DNA from: Nocardiopsis listeri NBRC 13360
GTDB lineage: Bacteria > Actinomycetota > Actinomycetes > Streptosporangiales > Streptosporangiaceae
Direction of reading: 5' to 3'
Assembly (NCBI RefSeq): GCF_001570765.1
Contig: NZ_BCSH01000070.1
Location: forward strand, 1 to 40,648
DNA: 40,648 bases
Shown piece after piece: positions 14,484 through 23,687 of this stretch; the stretch's first letter is position 1, and the number at the start of each line of letters is the position of its first letter. The notes under the pieces are model-generated. The model was not told the origin of the DNA. It was given only the letters and a program-made list of their open reading frames with translations, and ran no database searches. The translations under genes and the position numbers were made by a program.

Positions 14484-15310
14484 CCCTTCTGGGACCGGAG
14501 CATCCTGCGTTGGGTGCTCCGTCCCATGGCCACCGCCATCGGTAGCGCCCACAGTCCGAACCTGGGCAGGGCGTCGGCGAGCCGGGACTGCCACCCCCGC
14601 CACCGAGGCAGGATCGTGACGGGGCGAGGCCGGTCGAGGACGCGGCCGACGGCCCTGACCACCTCTTCTGGACGAAGCAGCCTGCCCGAGAACGACAGCG
14701 CCGATTCGGGGTCCTGGAGTTTGTCGTGCAGCATCGGAGTCCAGATCCCGTCCGGGCACACGCACGAGATGTCGATGTCGCGTACCCGGGCCAGTCGTAG
14801 GTCGGCGAGGGTGCTGAGACTGAAGCCGATGGCGGCGTGCTTGGACCCGGCGTACACGGCCTCGCCGGGCACGGCGGTGATCCCGGCCAGGGACACGATG
14901 TTGACGATGTGACCTCCTCCCCGTCCGAGCATGCTCCTGATCGCCGTCACGGTGCCGTTGACGGTGCCCAGGCCGTTGACGCCGAACAGCAGGGACCGGG
15001 TCGCCTCGTCCTGTTCCCACGCCGGTCCGGTGACCAGCACCCCCGCGTTGTTCACCCACACGTCCAGGCGTCCGGCGCGGGCCAGGATCTCGTCGCCCGC
15101 CGCGACGACCTGAGCCTCGTCCCGAACGTCCACCCGCATCGACGTGGCGCGCGGGCCCAGGTCCGCGGCGGCGGCCGCGGCGGCCTCCTCGTCGACGTCG
15201 GTGATCAGCACCGTGTACCCGCGTTCCACCATCAGCGCGGCGATCTTCCGCCCCAGCCCGCGCCCCGCGCCGGTGACCACGGCACCTCCGAGCCCTGACC
15301 TCACCGTCAT
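14480..15310 (-). CDS. Short-chain dehydrogenase/reductase
   Basis: NAD(P)-dependent oxidoreductase of the classical SDR family, 276 aa. Visible motifs are the cofactor loop TGAGRGLG, the Asp after beta-2 (LITDVDEE, which tends to favour NAD), NNAG, the catalytic Ser in NIVSLAG and YAGSK (YxxxK). The C-terminal 60 residues extend past the core with a basic amphipathic stretch (LPRWRGWQSRLADALPRFG), seen in membrane-associated SDRs acting on lipids. The ATG overlaps the stop of the upstream hydrolase gene (ATGA), so the two form an operon. Substrate unknown. The frame continues upstream to 15784, but only as a shadow of the hydrolase gene. Confidence 0.85.
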   Translation of the reverse strand: MTVRSGLGGAVVTGAGRGLGRKIAALMVERGYTVLITDVDEEAAAAAAADLGPRATSMRVDVRDEAQVVAAGDEILARAGRLDVWVNNAGVLVTGPAWEQDEATRSLLFGVNGLGTVNGTVTAIRSMLGRGGGHIVNIVSLAGITAVPGEAVYAGSKHAAIGFSLSTLADLRLARVRDIDISCVCPDGIWTPMLHDKLQDPESALSFSGRLLRPEEVVRAVGRVLDRPRPVTILPRWRGWQSRLADALPRFGLWALPMAVAMGRSTQRRMLRSQKG

Positions 15311-16443
15311 CGTGCCTCGCCCCCACGGAGTTCGCCGTAGGAGACGCCTCCAAGCGCGAACGTCGGCATCACGGGCCAGAACCGCTTCCACGGCGCGAGT
15401 TCCGTCGAGGGGAGGATCTGTAGCCAACGCGGGTCCCGACGGCACGGGTCCGCGAGGATCTTCTCCTTGATCATCGAGTCGTACTGGTCGAGCGAGTCTT
15501 CGAGGGTGTTGGCGTTCGGACAGATCTCCCGGCCGTAGCGTCGGTGGTACCCGCGCACTCCGGGGATCTTCGACAGCTCTGGTTGCCAGTTGTCCAGAGC
15601 GATGCCGTTCTCGGAGGAGACCCACACACCGTCGGGGGTGTTGAGCAGTAGGGAGTGGTTTCCGTCCGTGTGCCCGGGAGTCCACAGCAAGGTGACGCCC
15701 GGACCGAGTTCGACGTCCCCGTCGAAGGTGACGAACGACGACCGGTCCACGCCGCTGAGCCCGTCCTCCACGTACCACGCCCACTGCATCGGGTGCAGGG
15801 ACTCCAAGGTGGCCAATTCACGGGAGTGCACCAACATCCGCGCCGAATCGAAGAGGGGAGAGCGCGGGCGACTCTCACCGGGGATCACCCGGCTCGACCC
15901 GAGGATCATCCGAGGGTCCTGGACGTGCAGGTGGTCGAAGGTGCAGAAGTCGATGTCCTGCGGGGTGAGCCCGAGCTTGGTCAGCGCGTCCGACGACTCG
16001 TTGTAGTACTTGAGCAGGAAGGCCTCGGCCAACCGGGTTTCACTCGGGATCCTGCGCATCAGCTCCTGGAGGTGGTGGTAGAACGGCGCCTCCACCGAAC
16101 CGTCCGGAACGGTCGGTTCGAACACCAGGGTGCGCGGACGCCCCTCCCAATCGTCGTACTGCACCACCACCATGCGGTTGATCATCGCGATCATCGGCAG
16201 GGTCGGTACCGACACGGCGTTGTTGAAGGCGAACGCGACCGGGTAGGGGGCCGCGGCGATGTCCACCGACCGCACCGCGCGCACCGTGCCCTGGGACTTG
16301 AAGCGTTCCTTGTACGCGTGGGCGACCTCCCTGACCGCGCTCAACCGTTCTCCGCGTGGCCAGACGTCGTGCACCCCCTCGAACTCGGGTACGCTCCGCG
16401 CGCCGATGTCGGCCAGGGTGTCCTCGGGGTGACCCGTGCTCAT
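15307..16443 (-). CDS. Metallo-beta-lactamase-fold hydrolase
   Basis: Probable zinc hydrolase, 378 aa. The first metal motif is DHLHVQD (a variant of HxHxDH) and the second is PGHTDGNHSLLL; a Ser-Glu-Asn follows in WVSSENGIALDNW. A large N-terminal part (residues 1-190) includes VVVQYDDWEGRPRTLVFEP and an acidic-helical region, longer than in small lactonases. The ATG at 16443 has GGAGG 6 nt upstream; the much longer open frame to 17460 is antisense to the DUF255 gene. It is the first gene of an operon with the SDR. Related proteins occur in mycobacteria and rhodococci without a known substrate as far as I recall. An ester or lactone substrate processed with the SDR is inference. Confidence 0.8.
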   Translation of the reverse strand: MSTGHPEDTLADIGARSVPEFEGVHDVWPRGERLSAVREVAHAYKERFKSQGTVRAVRSVDIAAAPYPVAFAFNNAVSVPTLPMIAMINRMVVVQYDDWEGRPRTLVFEPTVPDGSVEAPFYHHLQELMRRIPSETRLAEAFLLKYYNESSDALTKLGLTPQDIDFCTFDHLHVQDPRMILGSSRVIPGESRPRSPLFDSARMLVHSRELATLESLHPMQWAWYVEDGLSGVDRSSFVTFDGDVELGPGVTLLWTPGHTDGNHSLLLNTPDGVWVSSENGIALDNWQPELSKIPGVRGYHRRYGREICPNANTLEDSLDQYDSMIKEKILADPCRRDPRWLQILPSTELAPWKRFWPVMPTFALGGVSYGELRGGEAR

Positions 16444-16671
16444 CCTCGTCCTCCGATCCTTGGAACCGCTCTTCTCACGGCACCCTAGGAATCGGGGTGT
16501 GGGCTGGGACACTCTTCCTCCGGCCAGGAGGAGACCGGACGCCGGCTCGGTTACCGCAACACCCCGAGCTTCACCACGGCGTTCAAACGCTGGAAGGGGA
16601 CGGCGCCCCGCCTGTACCTGGCCCGGGTGGGGGACCTGACCCGTCCGGCGCGGGCCGGCAGAGTGGGATAC

Positions 16672-18705
<2,034 letters not shown>

Positions 18706-18894
18706 GAAGTGCTATTCGGGAGCCTTCGCAGAGGGATTCTTCATCGTCGTCTACGCCCGCCCGTCGCCCGCCGCCGCCCCAACGGAGCGCTGACGCGCAC
18801 AGGTAGGAATCAAGCTCGTTCCTCGCCGGCGGCTTGACTCCTCTTGCACCGTGTTGAGACGAACCCAGGCTCTCCGGACCCGAACGAACAACCG

Positions 18895-20262
18895 CTAGCG
18901 GAGCCGGACGTGGTCGATGATGGTGTCCACGACGTCCGGCCGGTAGTCGGGCTGGCGGATCTCCATGTACACCGTGCGCGGGGTGTCGGGCGGGTGCACC
19001 GCGACCGAGGTGAACGTGCCCTTGTCGTTGCACTCGGGCCATTCCCAGAGCGTGCCCTCCCACCGGTCGGTGCGGACGGGGCGCTCTTCGGGTTGTCCCG
19101 CGCACGGGTCGGTCTGGGCCACCCGGTGCAGGTCGGGGGAGCCGGGCAGCACCGTGGCGTACACCCCGTAGGACTCCTCATCGGTGGCGTACCAGTGTTC
19201 GGCGTCGGTCGCGGCGAGCAGTCCGGGACCGGCGCCGGCCTCGGCCACGGCCGGCCGCGCCTCCTGATCGGGATGGAACTCCCGGGCCCACACCGAGGGC
19301 ACGTCCACGCGCATGTCCTGGGCCGTGTGCCGGACGGTGGTCAACGACATCCCCGGGGATCCGAGTGAGGCGGTCACGACGAAGGCGAGCCCACCGCAGA
19401 GGAGGGCGAGGGCACCGGTCCGTCGCCAGGGCATGCGGGACAGGGACCACCAAGGGTCCGCCTTGGGCAGGTCGGGCGACATACGGATCGCCCTGACCCG
19501 ATCGGTGAAGGTCTTGGCGTCGCTCGGCCGGTCCTCTCGGTCCACCGACAGCGCGGCCAGGATCAGTTCGTCCAAGGCGGGAGGCAGACCTGGCCGGATC
19601 CGGCCAGGTGCGACCCGTACCGGCGGGCGCGACGGCGGCTGACCGGTCATGAGTTCGTAGGCGACCGCGCCGAGTGAGTACACGTCGGAGCGCACGTCCA
19701 GGTCGCCACCGGGCATGCTCTGCTCCGGCGACATGTAACCGGGGGTTCCCGCGGCGGCGGTGAACCCGGAGGCCTCGTCGATGGACTTGGCGAAGCCCAG
19801 GTCGGCGACGAGCACGCGCTGACCGACGGGGGAGGACTGGAGCAGCACGTTGGACGGCTTGATGTCGCGGTGGATGGTGCCGTGGTTGTGCAGCACGGTG
19901 ATGCCCTGGCCGATCTCGGTCAGCAACCGCAGGGCCTCGTCCAAGGGGAGTTGACCTCGGCGGACGAGGTCGGCGACACTGCCCTGGTCGGCGTAGGTCA
20001 TCACCATGTAGGGACGACCGTCCGGCAGCACGTCCACGTCGTGTACCGCCACCAGCCAGGTGGAGTCGGTCTGACGCAGGATGCGCGCCTCTTCCAGGAA
20101 CCGATACTGGATGTCCATCTGATGCGCCCAGTTCTCGGCTAACACCTTGATGGCCACCGGGTAGTTCAGAAGGTCGTCCTGGGCCAGCCAGACGGTGGCG
20201 AACGAACCGGACCCCAAGCGCCGTATGACGCGGTAACGTCCAAAGGCCTCCGGTTGGCTCAT
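18895..20262 (-). CDS. Transmembrane serine/threonine protein kinase
   Basis: Hanks-type kinase of the PknB group, 455 aa. The kinase domain covers residues 8-265: glycine loop LGSGSFATV, VAIK (K39), HRDIKPSN, ADLG in place of DFG, SPEQ, and DVYSLGAVAYELMTG. All catalytic residues are present, so it should be active. A juxtamembrane stretch and one helix (about 300-320) lead to a 135-residue outer domain containing two cysteines (DPCAGQ, PECNDKG) that could pair; no PASTA repeats. ATG 20262 has GAGG 5 nt upstream. It is divergent from an ECF sigma factor, a layout in which kinase and sigma factor are often functionally linked. The upstream frame to 20385 is not coding. Confidence 0.88.
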   Translation of the reverse strand: MSQPEAFGRYRVIRRLGSGSFATVWLAQDDLLNYPVAIKVLAENWAHQMDIQYRFLEEARILRQTDSTWLVAVHDVDVLPDGRPYMVMTYADQGSVADLVRRGQLPLDEALRLLTEIGQGITVLHNHGTIHRDIKPSNVLLQSSPVGQRVLVADLGFAKSIDEASGFTAAAGTPGYMSPEQSMPGGDLDVRSDVYSLGAVAYELMTGQPPSRPPVRVAPGRIRPGLPPALDELILAALSVDREDRPSDAKTFTDRVRAIRMSPDLPKADPWWSLSRMPWRRTGALALLCGGLAFVVTASLGSPGMSLTTVRHTAQDMRVDVPSVWAREFHPDQEARPAVAEAGAGPGLLAATDAEHWYATDEESYGVYATVLPGSPDLHRVAQTDPCAGQPEERPVRTDRWEGTLWEWPECNDKGTFTSVAVHPPDTPRTVYMEIRQPDYRPDVVDTIIDHVRLR

Positions 20263-20392
20263 TTCCGCCTCGGTCTGTAGGGGGTGAATACGCGTTCGTT
20301 GCCCACTAATACACCATCTGCGCCTTGGCGATGGCTTCCGCGGATATGATCCCGTTCCCGGGTAGCGCCGAGGCCATCGGGGCATGGAGACT

Positions 20393-20415
20393 GGAGGAGC
20401 CCCTTCGGGTCCTCC
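20393..20415 (+). promoter_or_regulatory. Hairpin in the kinase/sigma intergenic region
   Basis: GGAGGA-g-CCC pairs with GGGTCCTCC around a CTTC loop (one bulged G). It lies 130 bp before the sigma factor start with no U tract. It might be a leader structure of the sigma-factor mRNA. Confidence 0.3.
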
Positions 20416-20475
20416 CTCCTAGTGGGAAAACGGGATCGACGTGTGAAGTCGAGTGGGGCAACGGAGCCGAACGGG

Positions 20476-20519
20476 GTTCGTGGACGTCCAATAGACGTGT
20501 GACCTCACGAACGGACGTC
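20476..20519. promoter_or_regulatory. Dyad and GGACGTC direct repeats before the ECF sigma gene
   Basis: GTTCGTG (20476-20482) and CACGAAC (20506-20512) form a perfect 7-bp inverted repeat over 23 nt. GGACGTC is present twice (20482-20488 and 20513-20519). The cluster ends 26 bp before the ATG and may contain the promoter/operator of the sigma factor; the bases do not match a standard -35/-10. Confidence 0.35.
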
Positions 20520-20545
20520 TGTCGTCAGCCAGGAAGAGACGAACC

Positions 20546-21157
20546 ATGGGTAGTAGTGACCGACCGGACCACGAGGAGCGCCCCACCCCCCGCCGCCGGG
20601 TGGCCAGCAACGTCGACGAGGAACTCGAGGATCTCGCGCGCCGGGCCAAGGAGGGCGACTCCGTGGCCCTGGACGACCTGCTCCGTCGTATCCAGCCCGA
20701 GGTACTGCGCCGCTGCGCCCGGTTCCTGCCCTACCGCCAGGACGCCGAGGAGGCCTGCCAGGACGCGCTCCTGCGGGTGGCTCGCAAGATCGACAGTTTC
20801 AAGGGCGACTCCCTCTTCACCACGTGGCTCTACACCGTGGTGTCCAACTCCGCACGTCAGACCTACCGGTCCATGAAGCGTCGCTCCGCCGAGTTCCCCA
20901 CCGAGGCCGAGCGCATGCCGCACCAGCGCGACCCCCGGACCACCAGTGTGATCGCCGGTTCCAGGATCGACCTGCTGGAGGCCCTGGACCAGCTGGAGAA
21001 GGACCGCCCCAACCTGGTGGCTCCGCTCGTCCTGCGTGACCTGTGCCAAATGGACTACAACGAGATCGCCTCCGAACTGAACCTGGCCCTGGGTACGGTC
21101 AAGTCCCGCATCCACCAAGGGCGCAAACACGTGCGAAAGTCGCTCGCCGTGACGTGA
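20546..21157 (+). CDS. ECF (extracytoplasmic function) RNA polymerase sigma factor
   Basis: Sigma-70 family protein with regions 2 and 4 only, 203 aa. Region 2 is at about 40-105 (ALDDLLRRIQPEVLRRCARF, DAEEACQDALLRVARKI, LFTTWLYTVVSNSARQTYR). Region 4 is at about 140-200 (LLEALDQLEKDRPNLVAPLV, MDYNEIASELNLALGTVKS, RIHQGRKHVRKSL). A charged 25-residue leader precedes region 2. AGGAAGAGA lies before the ATG. No anti-sigma factor follows; instead a transmembrane Ser/Thr kinase is divergent, so control by phosphorylation rather than by an anti-sigma factor is a reasonable inference. The prenyl synthase gene starts 94 bp downstream and may be read through from it. Confidence 0.9.
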   Translation: MGSSDRPDHEERPTPRRRVASNVDEELEDLARRAKEGDSVALDDLLRRIQPEVLRRCARFLPYRQDAEEACQDALLRVARKIDSFKGDSLFTTWLYTVVSNSARQTYRSMKRRSAEFPTEAERMPHQRDPRTTSVIAGSRIDLLEALDQLEKDRPNLVAPLVLRDLCQMDYNEIASELNLALGTVKSRIHQGRKHVRKSLAVT

Positions 21158-21251
21158 GTGCCCCGGGCGAACTACTCTGGACCCATTCCCCGTCGGCACA
21201 TCCGTCGCCGGAGTGCGCCGTCCTTTGATCCAGCTCTGAGAGGTTTCGCCA

Positions 21252-22013
21252 ATGGGGCTCCGTGACCCCCTGTACTGGCTGTACGAGCGGCGGCTGGAAC
21301 GCCGTCTGACCAGCCAGGAGATCCCCCGGCACGTCGGTGTCGCGATGGACGGAAACCGGCGTTGGGCCAAGAGCAGCGGTCTTCCGGGAGCCGAGCAGGG
21401 CCACCAGGCCGGGGCGAACAAGATCTTCGAGGTGCTCGGCTGGTGCAACGAGATCGGTGTGCAGGTCGTCACGCTGTGGATGCTGTCCACGGACAACCTC
21501 ACCCGTGACGAGGCCGAGCTCGGCCCGCTCGTGCGCATCATCGAGCAGACCATCGCCCGTCTGCGCGAGGAGGGGTGGAACACCCGCCCCGTCGGCGCCC
21601 TCGACGTCCTGCCCGATTCGACCGCTCGTGCCCTGAAGGAGGCGGAAGAGGCCACATCCGGAAACCCGGGTCTGGTTGTCAACGTCGCCGTCGGGTATGG
21701 AGGTAGGCGTGAGATCGCCGATGCGGTTCGGTCCCTCCTCCACGAGGAGGCGGCCAAGGGCACCGATATCCAGGAGCTGGCAGAGCGCCTGGACATCGAG
21801 GACATCGCACGGCACATCTACACGCGCGGACAACCCGACCCCGACCTGCTCATCCGCACCTCGGGTGAACAGCGTCTGTCGGGTTTCATGCTGTGGCAGA
21901 GCGTTCACTCGGAGTTCTACTTCTGTGAGGTCTTCTGGCCTGCCTTCCGCAGAGTGGACTTCCTGCGTGCCCTGCGCTCCTACGGCGCGCGCAATCGGCG
22001 CTTCGGCTCCTGA
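21252..22013 (+). CDS. uppS: Z-isoprenyl diphosphate synthase (Rv1086-like)
   Basis: Cis-prenyltransferase making a (Z)-prenyl diphosphate for cell-envelope lipid carriers. The catalytic Asp is D33 in AMDGNRRWAK; VNVAVGYGGRREIADA and RTSGEQRLSGFMLW are the product-binding signatures. It begins GLRDPLYWLYERRLERRL, which matches the N-terminus of M. tuberculosis Rv1086, the short-chain (2Z,6E)-farnesyl diphosphate synthase, better than the long-chain enzyme; product length is therefore probably short (established for the relative, inferred here). Length is 253 aa. GAGAGG precedes the ATG by 8 nt. The gene symbol uppS is the usual family label and not a claim of C55 product. Confidence 0.9.
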   Translation: MGLRDPLYWLYERRLERRLTSQEIPRHVGVAMDGNRRWAKSSGLPGAEQGHQAGANKIFEVLGWCNEIGVQVVTLWMLSTDNLTRDEAELGPLVRIIEQTIARLREEGWNTRPVGALDVLPDSTARALKEAEEATSGNPGLVVNVAVGYGGRREIADAVRSLLHEEAAKGTDIQELAERLDIEDIARHIYTRGQPDPDLLIRTSGEQRLSGFMLWQSVHSEFYFCEVFWPAFRRVDFLRALRSYGARNRRFGS

Positions 22014-22032
22014 TCCCCGCCGCCCCCTCCCT

Positions 22033-22091
22033 CGACCTCTCGTAACGAGGAGTTCATGGGGAGGTCGGCTCGGGCCCTGGAAAACGGGCCC
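22033..22091 (+). terminator. Two hairpins after uppS
   Basis: CGACCTC (22033-22039) pairs with GAGGTCG (22061-22067), enclosing CTCG-taa-CGAG. A second stem GGGCCC/GGGCCC (22072-22077 and 22086-22091) has an 8-nt loop. They probably end uppS transcription. A 15-codon frame with GAGGAG before its ATG (22056-22103) lies inside them; I do not call it a gene. Confidence 0.4.
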
Positions 22092-22280
22092 TGGGGCGCG
22101 TAGCGTCGATGACAGCGGATGGCGTTCGTCCATCCGTTCGGGAGGCCCCGGCTCATTGATCTTCTCCGCCCTGGCGGGATGTCGACGAGGAGGGCCGGAC
22201 CCGGCCCTCGTGGGCCTGGTCCCGGTCCTCCATGATCCCGTGACAGTAGGGCGCCCTCGCGGTGCCCAAGGGGAGAACGA

Positions 22281-23633
22281 GTGGCTAGTTCCTCGACCGA
22301 TCGCCGTGACACCCAGTCCCCGACCGCCCCTGAGGTGGTAGAGGGTACGCGCGTCTACGTGCTCGACACCAGTGTCCTGCTCGCCGATCCGGTGGCCATG
22401 AGCCGGTTCGCCGAGCACGAGGTCGTCATCCCCGTGGTGGTGATCACCGAGTTGGAGAGCAAGCGTCACCATCCGGAGCTCGGGTACTTCGCACGCGGCG
22501 CGTTGCGCCGCCTGGACGACCTGCGGGTCGCTCACGGCCGTTTGGACGTCGCCGTCCCGGTGAACGACCACGGCGGCACGCTCCGGGTGGAGCTCAACCA
22601 CAGCGATCCGACGATCCTGCCGGCGGGCTTCCGGCTCGGCGACAACGACACCCGGATCCTGACGGTGGCGCGCAACCTCCAGGAGGAACATGAGGAAGAG
22701 GACGCCGTCGTCCTGGTGAGCAAGGATCTGCCGATGCGGATCAAGGCCTCCTCGATCGGTCTTCAGGCCGACGAGTACCGGGCAGAGCTCGCCATCGAGC
22801 ATGGTTGGACCGGGATGGCGGAGCTGGACGTGCCCGCCGCCAACATCCAGGAGCTGTTCTCCCAGGGGGAGAGTGAGATCGAGGAGGCCAGGGAACTGCC
22901 CTGCCACACCGGTCTGGTGCTCGTCTCCGAACAGGGCCGGGCGCTCGGCCGGGTCCAGGCGGACAAGTCGGCGAAGGTGGTGCGCGGAGACAAGGAGGTG
23001 TTCGGTCTGAAGGGCCGAAGCGCCGAACAGCGGATCGCCCTCGACCTGCTCACCGACCCCGACGTCGGCATCGTCTCGCTCGGCGGTCGCGCCGGTACCG
23101 GTAAGTCCGCGCTCGCCCTGTGCGCCGGTCTGGATGCCGTCCTGGAACGCGGCCGGCACCGCAAGGTGATGGTGTTCCGTCCGCTGTACGCGGTGGGCGG
23201 CCAGGACCTGGGCTACCTGCCCGGCACCGAGAACGACAAGATGACGCCCTGGGGCCAGGCGGTGCACGACACGCTGTCCGCGGTGACCAGCGAGGACGTC
23301 ATCGAGGAGATCGTGGATCGCGGGATGCTGGAGGTCCTGCCGCTCACCCACATCCGAGGCCGGTCCCTGCACGACGCGTTCGTGATCGTGGACGAGGCGC
23401 AGTCCCTCGAACGCGGGGTCCTGCTGACGGTGCTGTCCCGACTCGGGGAGAACTCGCGGGTGGTGCTCACCCACGACATCGCCCAGCGCGACAACCTGCG
23501 GGTGGGTCGCCACGACGGTGTGGTCGCCGTCATCGAGAAGCTCAAGGGCCACCCGCTGTTCGCCCATGTCACCCTGAACCGGTCGGAGCGCTCCCCGATC
23601 GCCGCCCTGGTCACCGAAATGCTGGAGAACTGA
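22281..23633 (+). CDS. phoH2: PIN-PhoH fusion protein (PhoH2 type)
   Basis: RNase and ATP-dependent RNA helicase in one chain, 450 aa, as shown for mycobacterial PhoH2. The N-terminal PIN domain (about 20-175) has its acidic residues in [28 protein letters not shown] and [11 protein letters not shown]. The C-terminal PhoH ATPase (about 235-450) shows [13 protein letters not shown] (Walker A), VIVDEAQ (Walker B) and [15 protein letters not shown] 22281 has GGGGAGA 5 nt upstream. In mycobacteria a small antitoxin gene, phoAT, precedes phoH2; the 267-bp gap here contains only very short frames (16-38 codons) without convincing ribosome sites, so I do not see one. It is convergent with the membrane giant across a shared terminator. 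Confidence 0.92.
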   Translation: MASSSTDRRDTQSPTAPEVVEGTRVYVLDTSVLLADPVAMSRFAEHEVVIPVVVITELESKRHHPELGYFARGALRRLDDLRVAHGRLDVAVPVNDHGGTLRVELNHSDPTILPAGFRLGDNDTRILTVARNLQEEHEEEDAVVLVSKDLPMRIKASSIGLQADEYRAELAIEHGWTGMAELDVPAANIQELFSQGESEIEEARELPCHTGLVLVSEQGRALGRVQADKSAKVVRGDKEVFGLKGRSAEQRIALDLLTDPDVGIVSLGGRAGTGKSALALCAGLDAVLERGRHRKVMVFRPLYAVGGQDLGYLPGTENDKMTPWGQAVHDTLSAVTSEDVIEEIVDRGMLEVLPLTHIRGRSLHDAFVIVDEAQSLERGVLLTVLSRLGENSRVVLTHDIAQRDNLRVGRHDGVVAVIEKLKGHPLFAHVTLNRSERSPIAALVTEMLEN

Positions 23634-23645
23634 GCCCTGCCCTCA

Positions 23646-23672
23646 GTGCCCCCGCCGATTCGGCGGGGGCAC
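23646..23672. terminator. Bidirectional terminator between phoH2 and the membrane giant
   Basis: A perfect 12-bp stem (GTGCCCCCGCCG / CGGCGGGGGCAC) with a 3-nt ATT loop, lying between two convergent stop codons. Confidence 0.85.
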
Positions 23673-23687
23673 ACCCGTGGGCGGAGG

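Noticed and set aside
15311..15784. N-terminal extension of the SDR frame
   Set aside because: It lies wholly inside the hydrolase gene in another frame and shows no SDR similarity; the ATGA overlap at 15310 explains the true start.
22056..22103. 15-codon frame with GAGGAG after uppS as a leader peptide
   Set aside because: It lies inside the two-hairpin terminator region, is not in position to overlap phoH2, and such a match is easy by chance.
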